Shown one piece after another: positions 43,888 to 56,494 of a stretch of DNA of 64,000 nucleotides (positions within the stretch are counted from its first letter, which is position 1; the number at the start of each line of letters is the position of its first letter). The stretch spans positions 1 through 64,000 of the forward strand of contig JAWKAU010000215.1 in NCBI GenBank assembly GCA_033398695.1. The letters are read 5' to 3'. The position numbers and the translations under genes are program-made. The stretch is from Orobanche coerulescens. Taxonomy: Eukaryota > Streptophyta > Magnoliopsida > Lamiales > Orobanchaceae. Below the pieces are notes generated by a model. It saw nothing but the letters and a program-made list of their open reading frames with translations. It was not told the DNA's origin and searched no databases.

Positions 43888-45862
43888 TAGGGGAGATTTT
43901 AATTAAAAATAAGGTTTATTTAATGAACATAATTGTAATAGATTTATAAATTATAACAACGTTTCATTTTTATAATTGCTGCTAAAATTATTTTCATTAA
44001 AAAATAAATTTAATCTTTTTTGTTCTAAGATAAAATTATGCAAATCTGTCTCCAAATTGATTCCAAATTTATATTAGAAAAAAAATTATATAAAGATAAA
44101 ATTATGCTAAAATCGTCCATTTTCTTCCGTGCTGAAACTATAAAAAATCAATATCATTTTCCTTAAAAGCTAATCCGTTTAAAATTAAATTTGGTTTCAA
44201 ATTTGATATTCTCAATTTTTATTTGCAAAAAAATATAGCACAAATCCTGTAAATCAATATATAGTGTGTGTACACACGCACACGTCCCTATAAAATATAT
44301 AGTGTAAACAGGTTTTGGGACTCATCATAGTTAAGGTTGTTCGGTCTAACACTAATACTGAAATGTATTTTACTGATATTTGATATTATGTCTTAAATTT
44401 TTGGTATATACCAAAGTATCGATACGTTTAATAGTATATCAATACTAACAAAATTCCAATGTATAAAAATTCGAATATGGTATCGGTATATACCATTCAT
44501 GCCGAAAAGTCCTTTTTTATTTGTAATTTCAGTATTAAAAATATTACTATTTTTGTCCTACATAAAAAATTTATTTTGGTTAAGGTGAGAGTTTTGAACT
44601 TTAGTAATATTAATTAATGAATATACAGCTCATTTTAAACTATCATATTCTCATTTATATATTTTTTAATTTTTTGATCTATTAATATTGTAATTTACAT
44701 AACAAAATTTTAATTTTATAGAATATTATATAAATTTCAATTTAAAATTAAGGTTTATTCTCAAAGTAGACTTTTATATAAGGACAAAATCATATTTTGA
44801 AATAAACTACTCAGTGGGATGAGGAAGTATTTTTGGTATATATTCATTATAGTATTACCAAACTCCAAATTATTTCAAGAAATACTCGATCTTGACTCGA
44901 AATTACTTAAAAATTAAAAATAAATAAAAATAGGTGAAAAGGTCATAAGCTTGGTGCTTGCTCGATACTCCATTCAAATTACATGATTCAAGCCACATTA
45001 GTTCGACTCGAACAATTTGCCACCATAAACAAATTGAAGTAATATTTTGAACCGAGTTTGGTGTCTTAGTGATTGACTCGACTCAACTCAACATAACTCG
45101 ATTGCGGGGTAGAGTGGTAAACCGTAGCCCGACTGAGGAGATGCGTCGAAAATTTATAGACGCGAAGAAAACTAAGTCTATTTGGCCCTCGAGTCCTCAA
45201 CAGTAAAAATATAAACAAAATGTATATACAAGCTGGACCGGTCCGTTTTGATTTTCTGCAAGCGGTTGTAGCTACAAAGCATGGATCAACACGCGATATA
45301 ATACCGATACTGGATTCGTAGCCTTTTCTAAAATATATAACCCGACACTTAGATGACATATTTTTAATTTTTAATGTTGAATTATATAAATACTAGTGCA
45401 GCTCCAATGAAATTTTATGTGATGACTATATTTTTATTATAAAATAAAAATTAAGTTCGCAAGTGATTTTACATTTTTTTTTATTAAATATAGATGAGAA
45501 TTTTGTAATATATTTTTATTTAGTTATATTAGACCGGCAAATCGATTTTCCATGCAAGATGCAATCGAAATCAACCTACATTTTTTTTTTTTTGCAATTC
45601 GTATTCCCACCGACCAGTATGATTATAATAGGGATCTCTCTTTTTTAGTACCAAAGCATAAAAGTAACAAGTTATATATCCCCATTCATAAAACTATAAG
45701 TTTTTGATACCAAAATGTGTTAAAAGACTTTATTACCCTTAAAGTCTACCAATAAAAGAAAAAAAAACTAAAAAAGAAAAAGGAAGATTATTAAAACGAA
45801 ACAATAATAAAAAAACGGTCCCACAACTCAATATTTTCCTCTGCCAAAAAACTCTCCTCCTC
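43888..45862. other. AT-rich DNA, no gene recognised
   Basis: Very AT-rich. 44160-44290 repeats a block at 14935-15105. 45050-45360 is more balanced but shows no domain. The end (45830-45862) is probably the leader of the DUF1985 gene. Confidence 0.5.
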
Positions 45863-45863
45863 T

Positions 45864-46931
45864 ATGCAAAAAAACTCTCCCGTCGTGAAACCCTTCGCCG
45901 GCCAGAAAATGTCGACCTCCGACTACCACAGAGAATCTGAAGACGCCAGAAGTTCCGCTAGTGACACTCCATCTGAAGAGCAATTCGTCAATGAGCCGCC
46001 GGTTAGTGCATTTTCATTCACACACGATCGTGCCACGACGGTTGTTCATCTTCCCACGATCGTGCTGAAGAAGATGAGACCATCGTGTACACGATGGTCT
46101 TTCGTGGGCACGGTGGTTACACACGACAGTCGTCGATCGTTTGTGCCGTCGTGTGCTAGAAGAGCAAAAGCTCCTGCCTTGCACACGATCGCAGGCACAC
46201 GATCGTTGCCCGTCGTGTGAACCGTCGTGTGGCACACGATGGTCTTCACAGGACGGGCATCGATCGTGTGCATGCGATCGTGTGCAAGGCAGAATTTTTT
46301 TTTCGTTCTCTTAAGCATTTTATCACATTCTTATGAGTTGTATGTCCATATTGCAGACTGGTTGCGTTTTGTTACACGTCAAGTGAATCTTTACATACGG
46401 GAGGCGGTATTTAAAGAGATCATTGAGACATTAAGAAGTATGGGCCGCAATTCCGCTGTTGCTGATCGAGCTATCGAGAGCTTGACCGAGGGGGTCCTGG
46501 GGCGCTTGATTAAAGTTAGGTGGAATGGGAGTTCAAATACTGCCCTACATCACTTGATTGCTCGTCAATTGGAGGGTGATCAAATCCCCCCGGATGAGTC
46601 GTGGTTCCAGGTTTGCGGGAGGACCATTCGTTTTACGGCCCATGATTTTGCCTTGATCACAGGACTCCATTTTGGAAACTCTACCTTCCATCCCCAGGAC
46701 GACCATCTCCTTCCGTCTGACGGTATTTTCCACAGAATACTCCATGGCAAAAATATTAAGGTTAGTGTTCTGCGGAAGAGGTTCAATGCTCGAGATTTTG
46801 GTAGAGACATAAGAGATTATGTCAAGGTTGCCAATTTGCTTATATACTACTACTTTATCCTATGCCGTGATGACATGATAGTCGAGACATGGGCATGGGC
46901 ATTAGTGGAGGATTTCGAGCAGTGGGATATG
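45864..46931 (+). pseudogene. DUF1985-domain transposon gene, truncated
   Basis: Exon 1 (ATG 45864 to about 46001) reads MSTSDYHRESEDARSSASDT and ends before GTTAGT. Exon 2 starts after TTGCAG (46356) and reads DWLRFVTRQVNLYIREAVFK, GVLGRLIKVRWNGSSNTALH, FQVCGRTIRFTAHDFALITG, then KVSVLRKRFNARDFGRDIRD and MIVETWAWALVEDFEQWD. FALITGL with the following LLIYYYFIL and W..LVEDFE is the DUF1985 pattern, found in plant transposon proteins, often with a Ulp1 peptidase and, as I recall, in VANC anti-silencing proteins of VANDAL elements. LTR element I interrupts it at 46932 and the C-terminal part is outside the window. Its intron holds the array at 46021-46285. A continuous frame also reads through the intron from 46227, so splicing is inferred. 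Confidence 0.75.
46021..46285. repeat. CACACGATCGTG word array in DUF1985 intron
   Basis: About twelve copies of CACACGATCGTG, CACGATCG, ATCGTGTACACGAT and CCGTCGTGTG-type words in both orientations within 265 bases (for example 46021-46032, 46055-46064, 46081-46096, 46181-46190, 46196-46205, 46258-46285). Base composition is unlike the AT-rich surroundings. It lies in the intron or 5' region of the DUF1985 gene. Confidence 0.85.
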
Positions 46932-47399
46932 TGTAATATCCGCAATTTTCGATTTTCGGTAAATTTTTTTTTTTCGGCCGGAGTCCGTTTTGACGACTCG
47001 CTCATGACCGTTTCATCATTTCGAGAATGATTAATTCTGCACTTTTTATCATCCGAGTTCGTTTCGGTATCGTTTTGTTGAGTTCCGAGCTTTTTAGCGA
47101 CTTTTCCGCACTTGAGTTCGATTCTTGCGAATCTCGTCCGAAACTGTTGTTTCGAGTTTCTCGTAAGTTCATTTAATGTTATTATTCATGTTGCGAGCTT
47201 TGGTTTGGTGTTTCGATCGCGTATCGTGATTTTCGGACGTTTTGGGCCATTTTCGTAATTTCCCAAAGTTTTGGGTAATTACTTCCGTTGTTGAATTCCG
47301 AGCCTTCGGGTGGTCGGAATTGTGTGTTCTCTTAGCTCTTAGATTCGTCTTTGCGAGTACGTCGTAACCGTATCATCGATTCGTATTCAGGTTCGGATT

Positions 47400-47710
47400 T
47401 CGGGGTCGTTCGGGCCGTCGGAGTTGGCCCCGGCCGAGTCATGGCCGGGCAACCTGGGCCCAGGCCGGCACTGGCCGAGTCACGGCCGGTAGTGCTCGGC
47501 AGCTTCTGGCCGAGTCACGGCCGGCAGTGCTCGGCAGTTTCTGGCCGAGCAGTCCGTGGGCCGCGGCACATGCTGGCAGGGCCGCGGCACACTCTGTGGC
47601 ATTTTTCGGCCAAACCGACTGTACCGGGTGCCGCGGCACACTGCCGACCACTGGGAGCCATTTTTGGGCCTGTGCCGCGGCACACTCCCGCTGGGCCGCG
47701 GCACACTGTG
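47400..47710. repeat. GC palindromic word array (LTR I U3)
   Basis: Two word types: CGGCCGAGTCACGGCCG-like in the first half (three or so copies) and GGGCCGCGGCACA / TGCCGCGGCACAC in the second half (about five copies). Ends just before the TATA-like sequence. The sister copy at 52785-53085 differs by several block deletions and one extra CCGCGGCACAC unit. Confidence 0.85.
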
Positions 47711-48826
47711 CAGCCTATTTATGGCCCTGCACACGGGTTTTTGGCCATTTTTCTCCTTCTTCTCCTTCTCTTCCGCGGCTGAGGGTGATCTTACCATGGA
47801 GCCATGTTGTTTAACAACAAATCCATGAAGTTCTTGAGTTCATATCATCAATCAATCATCCGTTATCATCCTTTGATCCAGCGAATCAAGGTAATCTTCC
47901 TTAGAACCCTAATTTCGTGAATTTGGGGGTTTTTGCGTTTTTGTCCGATTCGTTCCGTATTATTGGTTAATTCATGATGGATATGATTAATCTTAGTAGT
48001 ATTATTGTGTTTAACATCATTTAATCCATTGTTCTTCGTCGAATCGAAGTATATTTCTTGATTTCCTTCAAATTGACTTTTTGGGGGATTTGTCCTTGAT
48101 CTTGTTTTTCATCCATTTTTGATGGATCGATTATGGTTAAATGATGTTGTTAAACATATTCTATGGATTGTATATCCATATTTCAACTTGGAATTCCGTT
48201 TTCGGGTTTTGACGGAACGAATCGTGTTCTTGGCTGTTTTGGGGGAAACGCTTGAACTTTCGTCATTCGTTCTTTGAATTCAACGGCTTTGAGTCGTATT
48301 ATGGAATTCATTTTCGTTGTTATTGTTTTCATTCATAGTTCATTGTTTCGGATTGTCGTTCGGTGGAGTCGGCGAGTTCGTAGTCGGTTCGTGTCAACCT
48401 ACTTCAGTCGATTCTTCGCGTTATTCTTATTCGAGGCAAGAACCTTGCCCATACTTTTCTTATTTTGTGGATATGATGATCGGTGATCGTCTTAGTGTGT
48501 TTGTTTGGTTGTTTGAAACGAAGTTTCAAAAGATTTCGGTTTGGCCTCGTTAAAGGCTTTCTTTCAAATGCGTGTGTGTTTTGTGAACGGCGTGTTTTGG
48601 GAATTGATTATGATTTGATTATTTTGAACGTTGAAGGATTTGATGATGATACTCCTATTGTTTAAAGTTATGGAATCGTGTATTCCGTATTTAATCTTGT
48701 TATTGTGTTTTGAAGAGTTTGATAATGGTGTCGAGTTAATGGCCATCTCTAGTGAGTATTCTTAATGAACTTACATTCTTAGCATGTTAGTTTTGCATGA
48801 GTAATGTGTGTGTGTGTGTGTATGCT

Positions 48827-48965
48827 CACTACGGGTTAGATCCGACGGGGTCCCGGTAGGGGTCCACAGAGACGTGGATCGACGAGCTTGCTTTTAACCA
48901 CTACGGTTTAGATCCGACGGGGTCTCGGTAGGGGTCCACAGAGACGTGGATCGACGGTTAATTGT
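48827..48965 (+). repeat. Paired hairpin units in LTR I
   Basis: Two tandem units of about 70 bases starting CTACGGKTTAGATCCGACGG. Each contains GGTCCAC-AGAGAC-GTGGATC (48861-48880 and 48933-48952), a seven-pair stem with a six-base loop. The counterpart in the second part of the 3' LTR is at 62120-62262. Located downstream of the TATA-like site, so probably in the transcript. Confidence 0.8.
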
Positions 48966-49966
48966 GGTGCATTTTACAAATGTGACTTATTTATGGCATT
49001 TCCGGAAATGAGTGCTTTTGAACGGTTTTCATGATTGCATGCATTGACTAAGTGTGTAAGAGGTAAGTTGTTCGTTTGACCTACTTGGCTAGGATGGTTC
49101 TAGAGTATTTTGTTGCTTGTTTTAAATCCTTTATTTGTGGATTTTGATGTTGGGAGACGAACCTTGTGGTCGTTCTTGTGTACTGTGAGTTGATGAGATT
49201 TGGGGCTAAAATCCCAATGGTTTTGTAAAAGTCATTTCACGGATTTGGGGCTAAAATCCCAACGGTTTGGTAAAGGTTATTTTACGGGAAGTAAACCTTT
49301 GGGGCGGTGACCCCTTTTGTCTTTTGGATTTTGAAAAGTAGGATTTGATAATCCTAAATTGTTTTCTATTAAAACTCTCGATGGCATTCTAAACTGTTTT
49401 CATAAATTTTTCCATTGATTTGTGATCTTTCGATTTTGGAACGTTTTCTCAAACTCTTGCCTCGAGAAGTACTTTTCGTTTCGTTTGGATCTTTGAGGAT
49501 TCCTGGTTATTGTTATTCGTGGAATGTGAATTGTATGGTTCGTATTTGCACTTTGTACTTGCACTAGCAAAACAGTGGAGTTTTGCTAACCCCCGAGTAT
49601 TCGGGGGGTGGATGTCTATTTTTGCATTCAGGTTTTGGAGCATAACACAGGGTCGGCACGAAGGATGATGAAAGATGAACGATACTAATCACACGAGGAT
49701 CCGTTGATGTCGTATTGGTCTAGTTGTATTTTCTTTTCTGCTGCAGTATCTTTTCCCCGTTGTACGGGAGTTTATTGTATTTTGACCCCTGCGTGGGTAT
49801 ATGTTGTAATTGAGCTGTATATTTTTATTGAAAGACCAAATCGGTCTACTGAGTCATTTAGCCTTGAAGGCATTGTCGAGATGTTAAATGTTGTTACTAG
49901 CCTGGTAGATCTTCGAGGAGAGGGTCTACGGCGTGTAATATCCCTGAGTGGATTGGGGGTGTTACA

Positions 49967-52289
49967 TAAATGGTATCGGAGCTTAGGTCGTGGAAACCTA
50001 GGCTGTCGGGTCAAGTCGTGTTGTTTGAGTCTTGTTTCGTCGGATTTTATCTGACTGAGTCGTGTCGCGACGCGTCGTTTGAGTTTGTTGGTCATGATTA
50101 GTATCGTGGGGCGATCATCATCTTCGTGCGACCTGTGGAAGTAAGTCTCCCTTCTTTGTGTTGTGCCTCGTGTGACACGAGCTATTTTTATGATTATTTG
50201 TTAAGTGGTGGAATCCTTATGTGGATTTTGATTTGACGATATGTATTTAGTCGACTCTCGTATTTGATTTATACGAGGAGTGTCGTCGCTTGTGATGTCT
50301 TTTTATTGTTGTTTTTGTCCGTTGTTGATGATTTTCGAATCGATTTGCATGTTTTACAAGTTCTCTTGTGGAAGCTTAGTGCTTATACACGTACGACTTG
50401 TTCACTAGTCGGTGCGGGAGGGTCCTTAGAGACTTCGAATGGGGTCAGTGGTTTTGTTCTGAATCCTAGGCGGTCTTCGACTCTGGTATTTTATCGTTTA
50501 TTTCCGTTTAAAGACATGTATTGTCTTGATTTTAAACATTTTGATGCGTGTACTAGGAGTTGTTTTAGTGAACGTCGATATGTGTGAGTTTGGGCATTCT
50601 GGCCTATTGGATTTTTGAAAACCTTGAGTATCTTAGAAAAATAAATTTCGAGACATACTTTTCAAATGAGTTATTTTCTTGTGGTACATCCTAGGTGCCA
50701 CAATATATTTCAAAAAATTTCTACTTCGAGGACCAAAATGCTTTGAGATATTTTCAATGTTTTAGAAACACTTTTATTTAGACCCGAGGGTCGAATATTT
50801 TGAAAGTTTTCACTAAGAGAAAGTGTCCTCATTTTTATCAAATGCGAAATGGTTCTCCAAAGTCTCGATAACGATGTTTCACGTTTGTATTTTTTTGAAA
50901 GGTGATACTCAAGATCAACCGGTATTCTTCAAATTATTTTCAAAATGAGGTTTTCGTTTTTAAAACCTATCCATTCCCGTTTGAGGGCTGGGTATGTATG
51001 TATGATGTTCGCATTGTCATTTTGATACTTTCTCCCGAGTATGATCGAATTGGCGGTGTGAGCATTGAGTCGCTTTCCACACATTAGTTGTGCTAGCCCC
51101 CTGTGAGAGGTGGGATGTTGGTGTTGAATGTTGTCGCCTCGTGGTGATTTCTGCGTTGTCGCGTATGTGCAAGCTGTTAGAGCATTGGTTTGGTATGACC
51201 GTGTGCATCGGTGATGGTTCCGTTATGTGTCAGTTGTTTAATGTCTTGTTACCTTGCTCCTGTTTTTGTGAATTTCGTGGACGAGGTCGGAGGTAATACC
51301 CGTACTATTTTGACTTCGGTATTTTCTCTTTCTCCAGTCTATCGATTCGCTCATGTTTGTTGATACTTTATGAACTTGTTCGGTATTTCAGTTTCATCGT
51401 CCGAACGAGCTGTGATCTTGTTTTGAGTCGATCTGGCTATCGCTGTGACTTTTCGAGTTCGGTTCGATTCTTGTGAACCTTGTTCGGGAGTAACATCTTT
51501 TGGTTCTATTAGTTCTTTATTTGAAGTGGATCGGATTTTGAACTTATGTATTTTCGACTCTATCGACTCGTTTATGCTCGTTAACATTTTCTGAGCTTGC
51601 CCTGTCCCTTGCTTTTGTTGATCGAACGAGTGTGGTATTGTTTCGGAATAACTCGTTTGTCGTTGTGACTTTTCAATCGCTATTCCCTTTCCGGTGGATC
51701 TTATGGGAATGCATGTCTTGTAGTTCACACCAGATCATCCTGGGAGTTGTTGTTTGAATTTTATTATCCTTCGTGTTTCGGACATGATTGTTCGATTTTT
51801 GTTGTCTGGGTCGTTTGTTTGTTTGGTTTTTGTCCTCGTTTCGTGATTGTTGAGCATTCAGGCTCCTTCCTAATTTCCTTAAGTTCGGGAAATTAGTCTC
51901 GTTTTCGATCTTCCAACCCTTGGGCGGTGGAATTCCGTATTTGTTCAGCGATTGGCTCGCGTTTTGATTGATGTACCGTTGGGTCGGTCAATCATATTGA
52001 TTTTCGTTCGTTGTGTTTTGTGATTGTTCGGATAATTGACTTGACTATATTATCCGTTTGATGACGCTTGTCATTTGTTGGTTTTATTATATTCCTAACG
52101 GCAACGTTGTGTTGGTCGTCGCGGAGCGTGTTTTCACGTCGTATGTCTCCTTGCGTTTCTTGCAGCGTTTCGCCGTCGGGCGCGAGTTTTCGGTTTTTGC
52201 GTATCTCGTCGAGTTCTCCTGGCAGGGGATATTGCTTCTCCCTACTTATTTTAAGTTTCGGGACGAAACTTCTTTTAAGGAGGGTAGAA
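49967..52289 (+). other. Element I interior, non-coding
   Basis: Starts TAAATGGTATCGGAGCTTAG (primer site TGGTATCGGAGC, one mismatch to the tRNA-Met complement, 49971-49982). No gag-pol domain in any frame. Shares most of its order with element II's interior (50690-52289 vs 57460-59113). Ends GACGAAACTTCTTTTAAGG then AGGGTAGAA, the polypurine tract. Confidence 0.8.
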
Positions 52290-53845
52290 TGTAATATCCG
52301 CAATTTTCGATTTTCGGTAAATATCTTTTTTTCGGCCGGAGTCCGTTTTGACGACTCGCTCATGACCGTTTCGTCATTTCGAGAATGATTAATTCTGCAC
52401 TTTTTGTCATCCGAGTTCGTTTCGGTATCGTTTTGTTGAGTTCCGAGCTTTTTAGCGACTTTTCCGCACTTGAGTTCGATTCTTGCGAATCTCGTCCGAA
52501 ACTGTTGTTTCGAGTTTCTCGTAAGTTCATTTAATGTTATTATTCATGTTGCGAGCTTTGGTTTGGTGTTTCGATCGCGTATCGTGATTTTCGGACGTTT
52601 TGGGCTATTTTCGTAATTTCCCAAAGTTTTGCGTAATTACTTCCGTTGTTGAATTCCGAGCCTTCGGGTGGTCGGAATTGTGTGTTCTCTTAGCTCTTAG
52701 ATTCGTCTTTGCGAGTACGTCGTAACCGTATCATCGATTCATATTCAGGTTCGGATTTCGGGGTCGTTCGGGCCGTCGGAGTTGGCCCCGGCCGAGTCAT
52801 GGCCGGGCAACACAGGCCCGAGCCGGCAGGCAGTCACGGCCGGTAGTGCTCGGCGGCTTACGGGCAGTCACGGCCGGCGGTGCTCGGCGGTTCTGGCAGC
52901 GATCAGTGGGCCGCGGCACATGCTGGCAGGGCCGCGGCACACTTTGTGGCATTTTTCGGCCAAACCGACTGTACCGGGTGCCGCGGCACACTCCGGCCGA
53001 GCCGCGGCACACTGCCGACCACTGGGAGCCATTTTTGGGCCTGTGCCGCGGCACACTCCCGCTGGGCCGCGGCACACTGTGCAGCCTATTTATGGCCCTG
53101 CACACGGGTTTTTGGCCATTTTTCTCCTTCTTCTCCTTCTCTTCCGCGGCTGAGGGTGATCTTACCATGGAGCCATGTTGTTTAACAACAAATCCATGAA
53201 GTTCTTGAGTTCATATCATCAATCAATCATCCGTTATCATCCTTTGATCCAGCGAATCAAGGTAATCTTCCTTAGAACCCTAATTTCGTGAATTTGGGGG
53301 TTTTTGCGTTTTTGTCCGATTCGTTCCGTATTATTGGTTAATTCATGATGGATATGATTAATCTTAGTAGTATTCTTGTGTTTAACATCATTTAATCCAT
53401 TGTTCTTCGTCGAATCGAAGTATATTTCTTGATTTCTTTCAAATTGACTTTTTGGGGGATTTGTCCTTGATCTTGTTTTTCATCCGTTTTTGATGGATCG
53501 ATTATGGTTAAATGATGTTGTTAAACATATTCTATGGATTGTATATCCATATTTCAACTTGGAATTCCATTTTCGGGTATTGACAGAACGAATCGTGTTC
53601 TTGGCCGTTTTGGGGGAAACACTTGAACTTTCGTCATTCGTTCTTTGAATTCAACGGCTTTGAGTCGTATTATGGAATTCATTTTCGTTGTTATTGTTTT
53701 CATTCATAGTTCACTGTTGCGGATTGTCGTTCGGTGGAGTCGGCGAGTTCGTAGTCGGTTCGTGTCAACCTACTTCGGTCGATTCTTCGCGTTATTCTTA
53801 TTCGAGGCAAGTACCTTGCCCATACTTTTCTTATTTTGTGGATAT
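52290..53845 (+). repeat. LTR I, 3' copy, first part
   Basis: Matches 46932-48474 and stops at GTGGATAT where element II is inserted. Contains the variant word array at 52785-53085. Confidence 0.9.
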
Positions 53846-54179
53846 TGTAATATCCACAATTTCGAATTTCGGTAATTTTCTTTTGTCGGCGGAAGTTCGT
53901 TTTGATAACTCGCTCCTGACCGTTTCGTCATTCCGAGAATGATTAATTCTGCACTTTTTGTCATCCGAGTTCGTTTCGGTGTCGTTTTGCTGAGTTCCGT
54001 GTCCTTAATCGACTTTTTCACGTGGGAGTTCGACTTTGTAACGTCACCATTAATTCTTGGAAACTCCAAAAATTCTGAATCTTTGCAACGTTATAGAGCA
54101 TCAAGTTATCTCTCCAATGGTTCAAACGGTGAGTCAATCGGAGTCCAGACGAAGGAGTTATGGTCGAAATAGCCAAGAC

Positions 54180-54325
54180 TGCACGGTGTGCCTTTTTGGT
54201 GTTGAAGGGGTCATGCGTGTGCCGCGGTACACTCGGTGTGCCGCGGCACTAAGCTGATTCCTGGGCATTTCTTGTGGCCACTGGGCGCGGCACACTTATC
54301 TGTGCCGCGGCACACGGGCTTTTCG
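54180..54325. repeat. CCGCGGCAC word array (LTR II U3)
   Basis: Five GTGTGCCGCGGYACAC-like words in the 5' LTR, several damaged (GCGCGGCACAC, 54277). The 3' LTR copy at 59450-59590 has the complete palindrome GTGTGCCGCGGCACAC. Same word as the second half of the LTR I array. Confidence 0.82.
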
Positions 54326-55362
54326 CGTTTTTAGCAGATTTTCGAGGAGAAACATTCATTTTCTCCTCTCTTCTTCCTCCTACCATTCTAGGCGATTTCA
54401 AGGGCGATTTTGGGTGATTTGAGTGCTCCCAAACTTGTAGAGATCATCCACCTCAAGTCTTGTTGTATATTTTCGACCTCTACTTGAATCATTCATCCAA
54501 ATCAAGGTATTTTGGCTTGAACCCTTGTTTTTGTAGATTTGGGGATTTTGCTTTTTGATTTCGATTCCAATCCGTTTTTAATCAATTAATTGTTGTATAA
54601 ACGTTGTTTTGAACCTGTTCTACGGATTGGATACTCGTATCTTTGGTTCGTTCAACCCGAGGGGTGATTTCTTTGTTCTTGAAGGGTCTTGAACATTTAA
54701 TGTTCGATTAAATGTTCGAATGAGTTCCCTTTGATAGTTTGTTGGGATTTCCGTTGTTTTCGGCCTTGATTCTCGTCGTAATCATGTTTTATTATTCCTT
54801 ACGGAGGATTATAGGTGCTCGATGATTCCGATGTTGAATTCCGTTGGTGATTGATGATTCATGTGGTGTTTTCCCATAGTAATTTTGGTGTTATCGCGTT
54901 CTAGATAGTGTTCGGGAATTTGAGGGATACCCGGCCGTATCCGTTCACTTTTCCATTGCTCATAATATCGAGGAAAGTACCTTGCCCTTACTTTTCTTAT
55001 TTTATGGATATGATGATCGGTGATCGTCTTGGTGTGTTTGTTTGGTTGTTTGAAATGAAGTTTCAAAAGATTTCGGTTTGGCCTCGTTAAAGGCTTTCTT
55101 TCAAAACGCGTGTGTTTTGTGAATGATGTGTTTTGGGAATTGATTATGATTTTATTATTTTGAACGTTCAAGGATTTTATGATGATACTCCTATTGTTTA
55201 AAGTTATGGAATCGTGTATTCCGTATTTAATCTTGTTATTGTATTTTTGAAGAGTTTGGTAATGGTGTCGAGTTAATGGCCATCTCTAGTGATTATTCTT
55301 AATGAACTTACGTTCTTAGCATGTTAGTATTGCATGAGTAACGTGTGTGTGTGTATGCTCAC

Positions 55363-55500
55363 TACGGGTTAGATCCGACGGGGTCTCGGTAGGGCTCCAC
55401 GAAGCTGTGGAACCGCGAGCTTGCTTTTAACCACTGTGGGTTAGATCCGACGGGGTCTCGGCAGGGATCCACGAAGCTGTGGGTCCGCGGTTAATTGTGG
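55363..55500 (+). repeat. Paired hairpin units in LTR II
   Basis: Two units as in LTR I but with stems GGCTCCAC-GAAGCT-GTGGAACC (55393-55414) and GGATCCAC-GAAGCT-GTGGGTCC (55465-55486). The loop sequence differs from LTR I while the stem is kept. Counterpart in the 3' LTR at 60630-60768. Confidence 0.8.
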
Positions 55501-56494
55501 TGCATTTTGCAAATGTGGTTTGATTATTGGCATTTCCGGAAATGAGTGCTTTTGAACGGTTTTCATGATTGCATGCATTGACTAAGTGTGTAAGAGGTAA
55601 GGGTTCGTTTGGCTTACTTGGCTAGGATCGCACTAGAGTATTTTGTTGTTTATGTTAAATCCTTTATTTGTGGATTTTGATGTTGGGAGACGAACCTTGT
55701 GGTCGTTCTTGTGTATTGTGAGTTGATGAGATTGGGGCTAAAATCCCAACATTTTTGTAAAGGTCATTTGACGGATTTGGGGCTAAAATCCCAACGGTTT
55801 GGTAAAGGTTATTTTACGGAAAGTAAACTTTTGGGGCGGTGACCCCTTTTGTCTTTTGGATTTTGAAAAGTAGGATTTGATAATCCTAAATTGTTTCCTA
55901 TTAAAACTCTCGATGGCATTCTAAACCGTTTTATAAATTATTTCCATTGATCTATGATATTTTGATTTTGAAAGGTTTTCTCAAACTCTTGCCTCGGGAA
56001 GTACTTTTCGTTTCATTTGGATCTTTGAGGATTCCTGGTTATTGTTATTCGTGGAATGTGAATTGTATGGCTCGTATTTGCACTTTGTTCTTGCACTAGC
56101 AAAACAGTGGAGTTTTGCTAACCCCCGATTATTCGGGGGTGGATGTCTGTTTTTGCATTCAGGTGTTGGAGCATAACACAGGGTCGGCACGAAGGATGAT
56201 GAAAGATGATCGATATTAATCACATGAGGAACCGTACATCATGTATTGGTTCAGTTGTACTTTATTTTCCGCTGCTATATTTTTCCCGTTGTACGGGTGT
56301 GGTTGTGTTTTGACCCCTGCGTGGGCATGAGTGGTAATTGAGTTGTATATTTTTATTGAAAGACCAAATCGGTCTACTGAGTCATTTAGCCTTGAAGGCA
56401 TTGTCGAGATGTCAAATGTTGTTACCAGCCTGGTAGATCTTCGAGGAGAGGGTCTACGGCGTGTAATATCCCTGAGTGGATTGGGGGTGTTACA

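Larger units (their letters stand above)
46932..49966 (+). repeat. LTR I, 5' copy
   Basis: 3035 bp, TGTAATATCCGCAATTTTCG ... GGGGGTGTTACA. Order: conserved start block, word array (47400-47710), TATA-like CTATTTATGG (47715-47724), CT-rich leader, TGTTGTTTAACAACA (about 47806-47820), long T-rich region, (GT)n near 48810, paired hairpin units (48830-48960), duplicated GGGGCTAAAATCCCAA block (49200-49275). Confidence 0.92.

Noticed and set aside
46014..46318. Minus-strand frames opposite the CACACGATCG array
   Set aside because: The array is palindromic, so both strands stay open; no protein similarity.
47351..47828. Frames over the LTR I array (also 52782-53199 and 246-876)
   Set aside because: Same reason: non-coding GC-rich repeats translate openly in many frames.
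49967..52289. gag-pol sought in the interiors of elements I, II and A
   Set aside because: No zinc knuckle, protease, reverse-transcriptase or integrase motif seen in any frame; hence the LARD call.
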